From contig JAHLEZ010000013.1 of NCBI GenBank assembly GCA_020726505.1, forward strand, positions 1,116,001 through 1,180,000: DNA of 64,000 nt. Reading direction: 5' to 3'. Below the pieces are notes generated by a model. The model was given only the letters and a program-made list of their open reading frames with translations, was not told the origin of the DNA and did no database searches. The translations under genes and the position numbers were made by a program. Below, one piece after another: positions 11,274-23,852 of this stretch; the first letter of the stretch is position 1; each line of letters opens with the position of its first letter. The DNA is from Leptodontidium sp. MPI-SDFR-AT-0119. Its lineage: Eukaryota > Ascomycota > Leotiomycetes > Helotiales > Leptodontidiaceae.

Positions 11274-12291
11274 CTACACGAAAAGACCAGAAACGGCCTC
11301 AAGAACCCCAGGCTGTTTTGGCAGCCACCCCAAACCTCTCAATCTCGACGCTCTCGTCCTCATATTAGTCGCGAACAGAATCAACGCCCAAGGATGAACC
11401 CCCAACGCCTCCTCCTCACTCAAGACATCCACCTCAGCCGTTTCAATCACACCCCTCCTACACATCTCCTTGGCAATAGCATCGACCACATCCGCGAAAA
11501 CATACTCTCTTCCTTCGACATAATAAACACCATTATCACCCCACTCAACCATAGACCCCTCAGACTTGAGAGCCTCTTCAACAAAGTAGACGAACACGTC
11601 TGCGAGATCTTTGACGTGTACGGCTGACATACCATGTTTTGCCTCTCCGACCTGGAACATCTTACCTCTTGCTTTGGCGGCATCAACTAACAGCGGTAGC
11701 GTGATGCTGCGGTCTTTGATGCTATCGCTGTTTCCGTAAACAACGGGCGGCACCAATAGAGCTGTCTTGATGCTGAGCTCCCTACCCAGACTGAGGACAA
11801 GTTGATCAGATTTGACGTGAAAAACAGGCTCCTTGAAGGTAGTGATTGTGGCCAGATCCTTGATATCATCCCAAATTTTGGGTGAGAGCTTGCCATATCC
11901 GTTGGAATGGTCGAAGGCGCTTGCTGCGCCAGAGAGATGGAGATAGACTCCTTTTTTGCCTGATGAGAGACCTGTGAGGAGGGAGGTGATTGCGCCCAGG
12001 TGGTCGGAATCGGCGGTGTCTGGGATGGATCAGCTTTTATTGTCTAGAGGGATGGTATAACTTACGGACGACAATATCGGCTTTTTTGCTTTGCTCGATC
12101 AGGATCTCGTTGGAGTCTAGATCTCCGATGATGATTTCGATGGAAGGGTGTTTGGCGAGTAATTGTTGCTTTTGCTCGTCTTTTCGGACGAGGCCTGTGA
12201 TGTTGTACTCGGGGTGCTTGGATATGATGCTGGCAAGTGTCTGTCCTCCGATGTAGCCAGTAATACCTGTAATGAAGATGTGCGGAGCCAT
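11274..12291 (-). CDS. NAD(P)-dependent epimerase/NmrA-like extended SDR (323 aa)
   Basis: Two exons, 12291-12066 and 12019-11274, separated by a 46-bp intron; joining them gives an unbroken Rossmann protein. The N-terminus has the nucleotide-binding GITGYIGG motif (GxxGxxG) at residues ~9-16, then an aspartate-containing beta-strand turn (IGDLDS). A substrate-side PPVVYG motif lies in the middle and there is a variable C-terminal cap. The usual YxxxK catalytic pair is not cleanly present (SNGYGKLSPK is nearest), as in atypical SDRs, so the substrate cannot be stated. It acts in the cytosol as an oxidoreductase, epimerase or redox sensor by family inference. It shares a 379-bp promoter with a divergent Zn2Cys6 regulator that may control it. 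Confidence 0.85.
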
Positions 12292-12670
12292 TGTTGATTT
12301 CAGAGGACGTTTGGGTAGCTGTTAGGAAATGGATGTGATATGATGTGATGAGAATGATGGTAAAGAAGGTTCATTTCGAAAGGTATGAGGGATCATATAT
12401 CCTTTTCTCGTAGCACTATCTGCAAATGTAATTGATCATACACACGTAGACTTACAAATCGAGGAATACTCACAATTTGATTTCGCATGTTGAGCTCAAC
12501 AGCTGATTGGAGGAGGGTGGACCTGTGGCGGACATTCGGACAGCGGGCCCGCAGCTGACATCCGCAATCTGACAAAACCTCCACCTCTCTCGTCCAACTT
12601 CATCCGCAACCTCATCAATGAAACATAGCGTTATCGGCGGTCTTTCGGTATTTAGATCCAGCCTGCAATA
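12292..12670. promoter_or_regulatory. Divergent promoter of SDR and Zn2Cys6 genes
   Basis: 379 bp between two start codons. It contains a 14-bp perfect palindrome TGTTGAGCTCAACA (12488-12501), CGG triplets at 12529, 12537 and 12544, and the palindrome GCGGGCCCGC (12543-12552). CGG/CCG pairs are the known half-sites of Zn2Cys6 dimers, so auto- or co-regulation by the adjacent factor is a reasonable inference. Confidence 0.6.
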
Positions 12671-14425
12671 ATGACTTCTGAGCCGCAAAGACAGCCAACA
12701 CTATCATGCAGCGCGTGCAAAGACAGGAAGCGAAAATGTGACCGCGGTCTGCCGAAATGTATTCTTTGCGCAAGGTAAGTCCGCAGCAGGCGGTCTTTAC
12801 ACGCCATTTGTTCACATTGTCCATAGAAGGGGCTTAGTATGCGAATACCCAAGTCGAAGACGCCGCGAACTCTCTCAGCTTCACAACCCATCCCAGCCAT
12901 ACCCCTCACCTCAACCCTCCACAGCAACTTCCACGTTCGCAGCACAAACCCCGTCTTCAAACACCGCCCCTCCAACTTCAGAGTTCCCGCCTGTATTCTA
13001 CCTAGACAATCTAGTCTTTCAACGCTCCCTGGTTCCCAAGCCATCCCTCATCTCTCCCATCCCACGCTCCGTCATATCTGTAATCGGAGATGCATCTAAC
13101 TGGTCCTCGATTGCAACGGAGTACTTCATGACTGTGCATACCTGGATGCCCATCGTGTCGAGGAAACGGTTCTTTGAGAATGTACCCACGCCCAGTGCGA
13201 CTCCTGGCTCACTGAGATCCGATTATGCGCTCCTGATCTTGTGCATGGAGCTGAGTATGTGGATACCAGGAGAACAGAATCCAAGGACGCGGGCTTATCT
13301 GGCAGCCAAGACTTTCTATCTTGACTTGGAGATCCAGGGTATTGCGTCTATTCAAGTACTGCAGGCTCTGATATTGATCGCTCTGTATGAGACGGGTCAT
13401 GCAATATTCCCTTCTGCAGCGGTTTCTGTAGAAGCTTGCGTCAGGTATGGGCAGGCGCTGGGTATAAATTGGGAAGCGAAGTATCCCGAGAAGAAGCCCT
13501 TCGCTTGGGTGGATAGAGAAGAGCAGAATAGGGTGTGGTGGGCGGTCTTTATGTTGGAATGGTAAGCACTCCTTGCGAAGGTTGGAACACTCGGACTGAA
13601 CGAATCTAGCGTGAGCAGAGTTGGATACCCGAGAAACCCCCCTCTCGTTGAAAGTCCATCTCCAGATGTGCACCTACCATCAGACACGTCTGCATGGGAT
13701 AAGGGAATCATGCCCCCAAAGAACCTAACAATACTTCAGCCACGTTCTAACCAGGACTTGGGACCCTTTGCGACCATGGCCGAAGCAACACGGCTACTTA
13801 GCCGAGTTTTGGAGCACGTATCTGCAAAAGAGGTAGATGAACGGCTTCATAACGAGGAAGCTCTGATTTTTGATCGCGCGCTGAGAGCTCTTGAGAGTGT
13901 GGTTGAGTTTGAAGGAGATTATAATAGGCTTTCGATCATGAATCAAACGACACTGTGCTCCATGTAAGTAAAGTAGTTTGATCGAAGACGATATACTGAC
14001 CGCTCCAGATCCTTGATAATCCTCCATGAAGCACACGCATCCAAGCAGAACGACACATCTGAATACTTCCGGACCGTTCATCACACCAAACACGTCACCG
14101 ATACTGTGAGCAAATCTCGAGAAGAGTTCACGCGTTCCTTGACCGACGTAGCACCGATACACTCGTGTATCAGAGAAGCATCACCATTTATCACTACACT
14201 TCTGTATCAAGCTACCATCGCGAACTTGCGACTTGATCAGGAGACGGGAAGTGAAGAGTCATCCAAAGCATTACAGATCATGAAAGAGACTCTCAGGCTC
14301 TTCGACAATAGATGGAAAGCCTCATGTGAGTCTTGTTGCTTTGAAGATGAGCACTTGCTCTTGGCTGACCTTTGACAGGCGCATACTTGAAAATATTGGA
14401 GGCTAGGGAGGTATCTGCTATGTAG
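12671..14425 (+). CDS. Zn2Cys6 fungal-type transcription factor (518 aa)
   Basis: Five exons: 12671-12774, 12827-13561, 13610-13963, 14009-14325 and 14379-14425. The zinc cluster is at residues 13-40 with spacing CX2CX6CX6CX2CX6C (C13, C16, C23, C30, C33, C40), and its basic helix reads KDRKRKC. An intron falls inside the cluster just before the last cysteine loop. A serine/proline-rich linker follows, then the 'fungal-specific transcription factor' middle homology region, recognisable by the TVHTWMPIVSRKRFFENV and LILIALYETGHAIFPSAAVSVEACVRYGQALG segments. The final exon adds AYLKILEAREVSAM. It is nuclear and binds CGG-type sites as a presumed dimer. Neighbours are the SDR gene (divergent) and a secreted hydrolase-like gene (convergent, 172 bp apart). 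Confidence 0.9.
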
Positions 14426-14597
14426 CGAGGATGAGAATCATAAGCAAAAATCACAAAACAAATGCACAGATATAATAATGAAGTGATGTCTTGAATAAAT
14501 TGTAAATTGAAGTTTGTATCAAGTGGCACTGGTGAATACGACATTCTCGTTACCGACGACAGACTGGCAGCATAGTTAGTTCCTGAAATGGAGGGGG

Positions 14598-15655
14598 CTA
14601 GGAATCACTTACTGTCAAGACATTACTATCGATACCGGTAACGACGCCGTTTGCATTTGCGCCCATAATGTTTTCATAGCCGTCGGCGACCAGTTGAATG
14701 CCTGAAACAAACCCTTGTCCGTCAAATCCACAGTGTCCTCCTCCATTCGGTGTGTTATCAACAGTTTGAAGAGCTCCAATCTGGTCGGCAGACAACCCTG
14801 CATCGGTAGCCAACTTCTCATAAGCTGTGATGGATTGCGGGATAGAGTCTTGGAGCAACGCCAGCTCGTCCTTGGTGCTCTGGAAGTGGATCTTCATGCT
14901 CGTGATCATGGTGTCGGCGTCGACAACGGCAACCTGGGGAGCCATGGCACCACAATTGAGGACAACTCCTGTCTTGTACTGAGCACCGAAAGCTGGAACG
15001 AAGAACCCAGACATGAGCAGCGATCCGCCGGATACACCAGTGAAGAAGACATTTGCTGGGTCGAAAGCGACGTCTTGGCTCATCTGATCTTGGATGAGAG
15101 AGTTGACTGCAGCGGCGTGTGCAACACCATCTGTTCTATCGAGACCGCTTCCTCCACCCCAGAACTTCTGTTGATTTGGTGCGAGAACGACAACTCCCAT
15201 GAGATTGTTCTGGACTGCTTGATTGGGGAAGTCGACGAAACTCTGCCCTCCGTCACCATGTAGAAGAACGTTGACGCCCAAGGTACCGGTTGTATTGGCG
15301 GCTGCAGCTCCGCCTGGAACACCTGAAGCTGCCGTGAACTGATCGGCGGGTGCTGAGATCTTGTATCGTATAGGAAGGCCACTGTTACTATCAGAGATGT
15401 GTGACAAGATCCTGGAGGTCCAACTTACTTGATCTGCACAGTCTTATCCAAAATCATCGATCCATCGGTAGCTTGGGTAATTTTTGTAGCTGCTACAGCG
15501 GCGCCTCCAGCAGCAGCACCGGTTGCCGCACCTGTAGCTGCTCCTCCCCTAGATGCACCACCTTTCTTCCTCCTCTGTGGCAGAGACTCAACAGGCAAGG
15601 CGACGAGCAAGAAAAGAAGGGCGAGAGAAACAACACGGATCCATGGGTTCTGCAT
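14598..15655 (-). CDS. Secreted alpha/beta-hydrolase-like protein (338 aa)
   Basis: Two exons, 15655-15429 and 15387-14598, with a 41-bp intron. The N-terminus has a signal peptide (hydrophobic ~7-22, cleavage near SLP) followed by a Gly/Ala-rich basic linker. The body has hydrolase hallmarks: an oxyanion-type loop LLHGDGG (117-123) after a beta strand, a nucleophile elbow GVSGGS with S195, and a late histidine H294 in GGGHCGF. The acid residue is not assigned. The architecture resembles secreted polyester/feruloyl-type esterases, but I do not recognise a characterised homologue, so substrate is open. A GT at 14615 would give only a 30-nt intron to the next AG, so the unspliced stop at 14598 is preferred. 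Confidence 0.75.
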
Positions 15656-17470
15656 TATGAAAATAGAACAACGTCCAGCGTAAAAAAGTATCGAATCTAC
15701 CGACAGTGAAGAAATAAATAGAGAACGGAATAAAGAGGAGAAGAGAAAGATCAGAAACGCTGGGAGAAACCTGCCTTTTCATGATGGGACGAAGGTCCAT
15801 TTATCGCACCAAGCTTTTCTAGAGTGAGCTCGCCTGCAAAGTCTTGAAGCATGCTGTCAAACTGCCAAGGCTGTTTCCTTCACAATTACCCTGGGGACGA
15901 TCGCGCGGGAGGCTGCTGGTGAGGGCAAATCGGTTTGACTTGGCAGGGAGAGCCGGTCGGATAATTGGTGAAGGAGACCAATCCTATTCGATAAAAATAG
16001 AAGGCGCTCTCTTACCAAGATACTCTGATCGCCGTGGCGCAGATGGATCGTCATGATATTCTAGGAGAATAATGGCATTGATTGTGGTTGTGATGAGGAA
16101 AGAAAGTGAGTTGTGAAGATTTGAGGCCGGTTAGTTGGGGAAAGGGGCAGAGGTGTTTCAAAATGTATTTGGAGTTGGTCATCACGTGATGATGGCCAGC
16201 CAAAGAAGGCTTGTGGAGTTCCTTGAGACATTAGGACTAAGCGTTTATCATATTCATTGTGATGTATCTGGACCATTTACGTCTAAAACTGATATCCATA
16301 CCATTCTCAACTTGAACGCGACTCATTATTTCAAACAGAAGTCTTTGCTTCAACACTACTGTGAAGCGAACAAGTCCCGGAAGGCATTCCCAAAGGTGTG
16401 TCCGGCGTCCCGAAAGACCACCGAATGTTTTGAAAATTGTCGGCCGCGAATAATCGGGCAGGGCGAGAGGCTTGGTAGAAGAACAAGAGCTGTTAGGAAT
16501 TCTGAAGCAAGACATCATCAGCGATGTGTCTGGCACTACACCCTACTTGAGAATGCCCTTGCGCTGCATCATTTACAATGTTCTTTGAACTATAAATTAC
16601 TAGATAATAGACATCCCCAGCCAAAAATATGTACTCACAACTAACTTTACACGCAGCCTTGTAACTACAACTTCATACTAGTCTGTGTAAACATGCTCTT
16701 CATACAAATCGAGGAAGAGCTCGACAAGCGGCGAAGCCACCTCTACGTCAAAGCCTATGAGGACGACCCTATGATGAGAATGAAAAAACGGACATCTCTC
16801 ACCATGATCGCTCTGGGATCCGAAGATACAGAGTGCATAGAGGTCATAGTGAATTATTTGGAGAACCCGGGCAGTGGCTCCAAGAATAATATCCCTTAGA
16901 AGGATCTCGAGGTCGATGGTATGAGTACGCAGGTAAACTTGCGCCGGATTAAAGATGACGAGAAGGCACCATAATGCTTGGTTATGTGAAGACACAAAGA
17001 TGTGAGTGGTTAGACATATCGTTTGATTGTTAACCTAAGGGGCCCCGAAGTCTCTTCCTCATCACGCCAAGGCCTGCCTGGCAACGTCGTTATCGTTCTT
17101 CTAGAACGACTTGAGCTGAAATCTTTAGATTGATAAACACGCCACAGGTTAGCGAGCTAGATGGTACAGCAAGTGAATCAGAATCTTCCGAAATCCTGAT
17201 GGTGTCTGTTCGGAATTGTTTACAAGCTCGCTCGCTTAACCTCTCATTTACCCCTTTTCATAGCCAAGACCACGAAATTCTTTCGGCAATACACTTGTCA
17301 TTTAATCCGTTCACATACCAAAACAATCTGAAACTCACTAGTATATAATGGTACAAATAGCCATGAAATGACTTGAGAATATCAATGACCCTTCCCTCTG
17401 TAACCCCAAACTCCAGATCCGGAACCGAGATCTCCTGTGAACAAAAGAAAACCAACCAGTACCAAATCCT
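15656..17470. other. 1.8 kb spacer without a confident gene
   Basis: No recognised protein. A 68-residue plus-strand frame at 16693-16899 has charged, protein-like composition (IEEELDKRRS, YEDDPMMRMKKR) but no similarity I recognise and no supporting splice context. It could be a gene fragment. Confidence 0.5.
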
Positions 17471-20400
17471 TCAAATACGCCTCCTATATGGTTTGCCCAA
17501 GCAAATATCGTCCTCACCCTCATTATCCCCAAGTGTCTTCCGTATTTCCTCCGAGCCTTCACCATCACGCACCGCATAGATCGTCATATTCCCCTCCTTC
17601 ATCACATCCACCACATGCGGACTCTTCGATAGCGGAAGTTTCCAAAACTTCGTACCGACAGCCGGAATAATCGATCCCGACGACTTGCCTTCTACTTCTT
17701 CAAGGTTTGCTTCGAGTTTGTCGAGATTCTGTGAGAGAATTTTGACAACTTCGTCGTGGCCGTTCTCGATAGCGAGGAGCTCGGGTGTCATTCCATGGGC
17801 ATCGGTGAGATTTGGAGAGCAACCTGCTTCAAGTAAAGCAATGACGTTCTGTAAGTATCCCCATTTAGCCGCGATATGGAGCGGTGTTTGCTCATCTCGT
17901 CTGCTCTTCGTGTCTAGATTTGCACCATAGTCCTTGAGAAGCTTAATAGTGCTTGATTTGTTGCCCAATGCTGCCATATGTAGAGGTGAATATCCTTCGG
18001 TTCCCCGAGTGAGAACGTTGATATCTGGGATCAGATCGTGGTCCTTGAGGAATGCGATTGCTGACTCGAACCCATTGGAAGCTGCGAAGTGAATCGGCCT
18101 GAGGAACAGGTGGAAATATTCAGGCTCTGTTGGGAGCGAAAGCCATTTTCCAGAATCCAATTCCCAGTCAATAGACTTCGTCAGAAGAAAGCTTCGAACG
18201 TTGTTGGATGTGCTAATAACAGCGCAATGACAGAGTCCGTATCCACGATCATTCACAAATTTCTCGGCGCCTTCGTGCCAATACTTATCCACAAGGTCCA
18301 TACTACCGGATTGAATAGCAAGAGTCAGAGTGCTACCGCAGATTTCGCCCTTGCTGTCGATCACATCTCCCACGAGACTGGGGCTCTTTTTCTCCAGAGT
18401 TTCAACAGTTGCAACAGAACCATACAATATTGCGAAATGCAATGCATTGAGTCCCTTCAAATTTTTCGCTTCCAAATCAGCAGATGTTGTGAAAAACTTA
18501 TGGACAACATGCCAATTTTTCGATCCTGCGGCAATCAGATACGGAGTGTTCCCCTCGGCATCTCTCTTATTAAGAAGTGCACCACTCGCTATTAAAAATG
18601 ATATCATATCCAGTTGGCTTTCAAGACAAGCATAATGCAATGCAGTCCACTGGGTGTCCGCTGATGTAGCATTAATGTCCGCCCCATACTCGATCAGCTT
18701 CCGAAGTACCTGAAGCTGGCCAGTTTGCACAGCTTGATGGATGGGGAGAACTTTCAGTGGTGATCCAGTGGCAGTCTTCACATTTGCGCCAGCCTCTAGC
18801 AATATGTTGACAACTGCGGCATTTTCCCAGCTTATTGCGGTATAGAGTGCAGTCACAGAGGCTTTATTTAAGCACTCAAGGTCCACTTTTCGTTGAAGAA
18901 GTTCCTTCAATACCGATGTGTCACTGGCATTCCCCGTAGTCCAATGAAGTATGCTATTGCCATAGACAGGATCAAGCGCAGAGAAATCGATGCTGGTACG
19001 AGATAGGAGTATCCGAGCTGTGTCACCAGAGCATCCCAAGTGCGCAGCTAGCTCTAACGAACTGAGGCGGTCTTCGCCTGTCCCCCGAATGTCTACGGTA
19101 ACTTCTGGTTTGGAAAGAAGAGTATCTACCGCATGTTGGCTTTTCATTCGGAGTGCAAAACTTAATGGGCATAATCCACGACTCCCAGCTTGGCTCAGAG
19201 GTTCATTCAGACTACTCGATGCATTATCAATGGCATACCGAAGAACATCTTTTCGATGAAACCCCTCAGACTCCCTGAAGCATGCTGAGAGTTTTGAATC
19301 AACGCAATAGGCAAACATAAGCTCAAATGGCGAAATGCCAATATCATCTTTTGCAGTGAGTGAGGCACCTAAAGCGACCAAAATCTTTGCCAAGGCGAAG
19401 GAATTTTGAGTCATTCCGTTTCGGCAAAGAAAATGCAGTGCTGTTTGTCTCTTCTGGTCTGCGAGCAGCAGATTGGGCTTGTGCTTGATGAGAAACTCAG
19501 CGTTGTTGAATAGATGCATTTGGATGTCAAGCATCTTGTCGCTGTGAATGGAGAGCACTTCTTGCAAGCATTTCATCATGGCTGTCACGCCCGTTGCGTC
19601 TTGAGAGTCTATCTCAATTCTTGGATCTCCAAGAAGAAGTCTCAATACACAACCGCCTGCCAGTGGACCGTCCAAGTAGTCCACCTCCGGGTCGTAACAG
19701 AGCACAGCAAGATGTAAAGGCGTTGACCCACCCGAGTCCTTGAAATTTGGATCATGCCCAACTTTCAGTAATTTGGCGAGCTTCGACCGCTTGCCGGATT
19801 GTGCAGCTTCATGGGTTGCCTTACGACCATCCGCACGGGCGGATGTGTCAATAACCCCTGCTTTGATGAGAAATTCGAATGGTTCGTCGAGCTCCGATTT
19901 TGTTGCATGAAAGAGGACCGACGAACCATCTTGACTCAGCGTCTCTATCGATAACCCTTTCTGATGAAGAATTTGCAAAGCAACATCAGTCTGGCGCAGG
20001 GCGGCAAGGCCCATAAGGGATGTACCATCCTCGCATTGGTGATTTGCCAAATCTATCACTCCAGCATGCTGGATAATAAGTCGAATGGCGGAGTCTGAGC
20101 CCTCCATAACGGCGTATTGCAGTAAGCTAGGTTTGAATGTCACTAAGGATTCTTGGAACCTCGCTTCCCCTATCAATCCAACGAATGATTCTAGCAGATG
20201 CTCATGCTTCGACCTAGCAGCAAGGTGTATCGCTTGCTCTCTATCGTTATTGGAAATCGAGAGGTCGGTCCCAAAGTCAAGCAAAAGTTTGATTTGATCG
20301 GTGATATAATCGGCACCTAATGTCAAATGCGGCTGCAAAACCGCATGTGCTGGTGTGTTTCCAAATTCGTCTTTCCAATTTGGACTGGCGCCGATTTCCA

Positions 20401-23400
20401 GAAAGTATCTTGGAATCTCTTTATGGCGGTTCTGCAGGGCCGCACAAAGCCCGCAAGCTAAAGTTGACCCTGTCTCATCATATCCAGATCTCTGTAGCTT
20501 TGTAGCTATTCTCTTGACGACTTTGTATATACCATGCTCTGCGGCCTGCAGGAGTTCGTCTCGAAGCAGATCCAAAGATATTGCGTCTTCCAGATCGGCA
20601 GAGGGCTCACAATCTACTTTGGGCTTCTCAGTCAATGTTGTAAGCAATTCCTGATAAGCTATCAAAGCAGTAATTGAAACGCTTTTGTGTGCAGAATCTG
20701 AAAACAAAACGGCGAGACCCAAAGGAAGAGCAGACAGAGAAGCCACCTCTTTATTCCTGGCGAGGAACTGCTTGATGATTTCAACCTCTTCTTCTGTGAC
20801 TAATGCTCCTCCATCCAAGAACAATTGGATGATGTCAGGGTGTTCCGGGTGTGTCATAAGTGCCAGGCCCAATGGTGCTGCCTTGGTGTAGGGATGGGTG
20901 ATTGCAGCTAGTCCTGCTCCTTTGTCTATGAGTCCTTTGATAATGGTAAATGTGGATTTGTAGTATTCTGTAAATTTAGGATCTCTGAAATCTCGACTAG
21001 CTTCTTCATCCATCTGGTTAAGATAGGTAGCCTGATCGCGGTGGTAAACTGTACTGCGTAGACCTAACAATGCGCAATCCAATGGAGACCCCGATCGTGA
21101 CGTACGATTCACATCACTGCCGTCATCCACAAGCCAGGAACACAAGTCAGGAGATCCAATGATAGTAGCCCAATGTAAGGTTGTAAGATCGGAGAAGGGC
21201 TCAGACCATTGCTTTTCTAAAATGTCGTACGAACATGTGTAAGACCACCAAATAAATTGGTATGACTTTTCTTTGGCAAACAGTCTTCGAGAGAGGCGAG
21301 AGGCTACCGGATCGCTCATGAATAACTGAAGATGCAACTGCCATTGGTGGGCTGCATAATCTAATAGAGGAAACCTCCTAAGATATTGCTTGAACGTAAT
21401 GAATGGTTGGGTTGTGGAGCCTATTACCTTCTTCCTGCAGTGTCTGTCTCGGGATACACAAGTCCTAGCATTTTCTTGTTGAGGTGATAATTTATGATGT
21501 AGTGAGTTGCCAGGTATTGGATTGTGAGTTGTGTTGTCCTCGACGCTGCCTTTGACTTTGCTGTTGATATCGTTGTCCGGGTTGGAACAACTCTTGCTGT
21601 CCGCGTGGCTATTCTCATAACTAGTTGCAACAGCGTCTGGGTTGGAGGGCAGGCCGTGATTCATATTATCCCAAATCTCATCCGGTGGAGGAATGTCCAA
21701 ATGGCTCATGTTGAGATATGTGAGACATACCTGTCCCAAAATTCTGTCACTCTCTTTGGGATCGATCATGAATAAAGCGAGGCGTGGGTCTTTGTGGCCA
21801 GATTGATCCTTCCCGGCTCCAGCAGAAGTCAGGTATTCCTTGACAGTGAAGTGAGCAATCTCAATTCCATCGCCAACAGCTCTCCGTCGAATTAGACTGC
21901 TGCACCACTTCAATAAGTCATCTTCAGAAACTATGGCACTAGGATGCAAGTGTGTATCGCCAGGGGTAATGGATATTGCTTCTAGAAAAGCACGCTGGCT
22001 CAATGGTTCCTTGGCGCAAATCAGCCACTGCAAGGTCATTGAAACGAGACTGTGTATATCTTCATGACGTTCGAGAACACGATTAAGGATCCTGTCATAA
22101 GTTTCGGGTAGCCCTCGTGGAAGTTGGTCTAGAGCCTTCGAACGTGCACGATCATTTGGCAGGTCGCAAAGATGATCAATCTGACATGCCACCCATCGAA
22201 ACCTGCACATTGGCAATTAGGTGATGACCTGTCTAATCCATGATTGAGATTACTCACATTCCATCTGCCCCATGCACCAGTCGATTAATGATTAGGCCCT
22301 CCAGCTCCTTATCCTTGATATTGAGTTCTTTCTTTCTTGTTCTTTTTCCGATTTCACTAGCAACATAAAGCTCCAAGTCGCTACTGCGAGCGGCAATAGA
22401 AACGGATTCAAAGTCAGACAGACATTGCTCGATATCCGGCTCCAGACGACTTGCGAATAGAACTCGTATGCTACGGTCTTCTTGAATTGCCCGAAGTAAT
22501 TCGACGGTGTCGAAACGATTGGTGGAGATTTCGTCAAGCCCATCAATGATAATCGTGGTCAGAGAGAAAAGGTCCGTGATACTGTGTAATAATCGAATTA
22601 CAGACTCAGCACTCGGTTGTCGATGGCCTGATGCGGAGTGGTAATGGCCCTCGTAAAAGGGCTCTAGTAGTTGGAACGCAGCTTCGTTTGTCGAGACTAG
22701 TTGTTTTACCAAGGATCCGAGGATATTGGAGATCTCATGAGTAGCCGCATCTTTGTAGTCACAGTAGAAGAATGCGAATCCTGGTTTGAAAATTAGCATG
22801 TTCAACGTGAATTTGCAACAATTTGGATCCTACCTTCGTCGATGTTTGTGATCTTGTCGACCTCTTGGATGATTGTTGACCTGCGCGCAATAGTTAGCGA
22901 GAAATATCATCGTCAGCAAATGTCGCTCACATCAAGATTGTTTTTCCGGCACCGGCTATTGTCGCAGGGACGAATCAGTACATATAAACAAACAGGTCTT
23001 GTTATGAGTTTGGGCGCTTACGAATACCATAAAGCCAGAGCTTTGAATTTGTCTTCAACTTCCACTCCCGAAAGTCGATGCTGTCTGTAAACCACACTCC
23101 AGTACCGGGCTGGCGAAGTGAGACCGCAGACTCTTGGTTACGATAAGGATCTATGTTCCGAGGGCAAAGCCAATCCAATATCTTTTGGCGGCGGTCGTCT
23201 GAGTAGTTTTGCATTAGTCCAATGTCTGCATCTTGCACAACGACGACTGACTTATCCGAACTGTCTCTCTCTGAGCTCGATCTTTCACGAGAATATCTTC
23301 AATTTTAGACAGGGTACTTGTATGAATGTCTTGTCTTGCTAGAAGAACAATCAAGGCGGACCTAAAAGATACATTAGTAAGGAGCTGCTCCATATGATTA

Positions 23401-23852
23401 TTGGCCTGCTTTTGCACTTACATCTCATCAGCATTAAGAGCCAAGGCCAGTGTCTCTCTGTGTCCAGAAACCTCTGATGCTAGGCTTTTCGTCTGTGTCT
23501 CCGCTAGGGGCCATTTGAGATGCTGTACAGACCGGTGGATCAAGTCCTTCGATTTCGATATCTCGAACTTGTCCAAGAGCGTCTGGATTTTCTTGAGTGT
23601 TCTGAAGCAAGACTCGATATGATGGACCTGTGTTGTAGCAAGAAATGGTACGTTGCCGCCTTCTAGTCCTTCAGCAACATTGCGCAAGCTATGGAGAACA
23701 CCAACGAGGGAATTGGTTTCCTGGACAAGTGACACCACAGCCTTGTCTGCACCTTTAACTGCGGCGATATATTTGTAGCCGTTCCGGATCACGACATCGG
23801 CGATAGTGATGAGTCCTGCTATGCTGCCTGCTATAGATAAAGGATCTGCCAT
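17471..23852 (-). CDS. NACHT-ankyrin NLR-type STAND protein (2014 aa)
   Basis: Seven exons: 23852-23422, 23361-23252, 23198-23022, 22955-22931 (25 nt), 22880-22834, 22780-22258 and 22202-17471. Residues 1-~180 are a fungal STAND N-terminal domain (MADPLSIAGSIAGLI start, helical). The NACHT NTPase follows, with Walker A GIPGAGKT at 238-245 and Walker B TIIIDGLDE at ~339-347. A winged-helix-like region (KEPLSQRAFLEAI, HFTVKEYL) comes next, then more than 20 ankyrin repeats from ~780 to ~1950. This is the fungal counterpart of plant and animal NLRs, known for heterokaryon incompatibility and suspected in microbial sensing: the ankyrins sense, NACHT oligomerises, the N-terminus signals. The effector output of this N-terminal class is unknown. 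No frame break is seen over the 4.7-kb last exon, so it appears functional. Confidence 0.92.
22931..22955 (-). other. 25-nt micro-exon encoding the NACHT P-loop
   Basis: Flanked by introns of 66 bp (22956-23021) and 50 bp (22881-22930) with GT/AG ends. It supplies residues ~240-248, including the glycine-lysine-threonine of Walker A. Skipping it would delete nucleotide binding and shift the frame, since 25 is not a multiple of 3. Confidence 0.85.

Noticed and set aside
14568..14615. Possible extra 3' intron in the secreted hydrolase gene
   Set aside because: The GTAAGT to next TTCAG distance is only 30 nt, shorter than any intron in the window; the unspliced stop is simpler.
16135..16644. 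169-residue plus-strand open frame in the spacer
   Set aside because: No protein-like motif, no family resemblance, and competing frames of similar length on the other strand.
22203..22216. Start of the NLR last exon as an independent gene start
   Set aside because: The upstream open frame joins smoothly through a 55-bp GT-AG intron to the NACHT domain, so the ankyrin part is not a separate gene.
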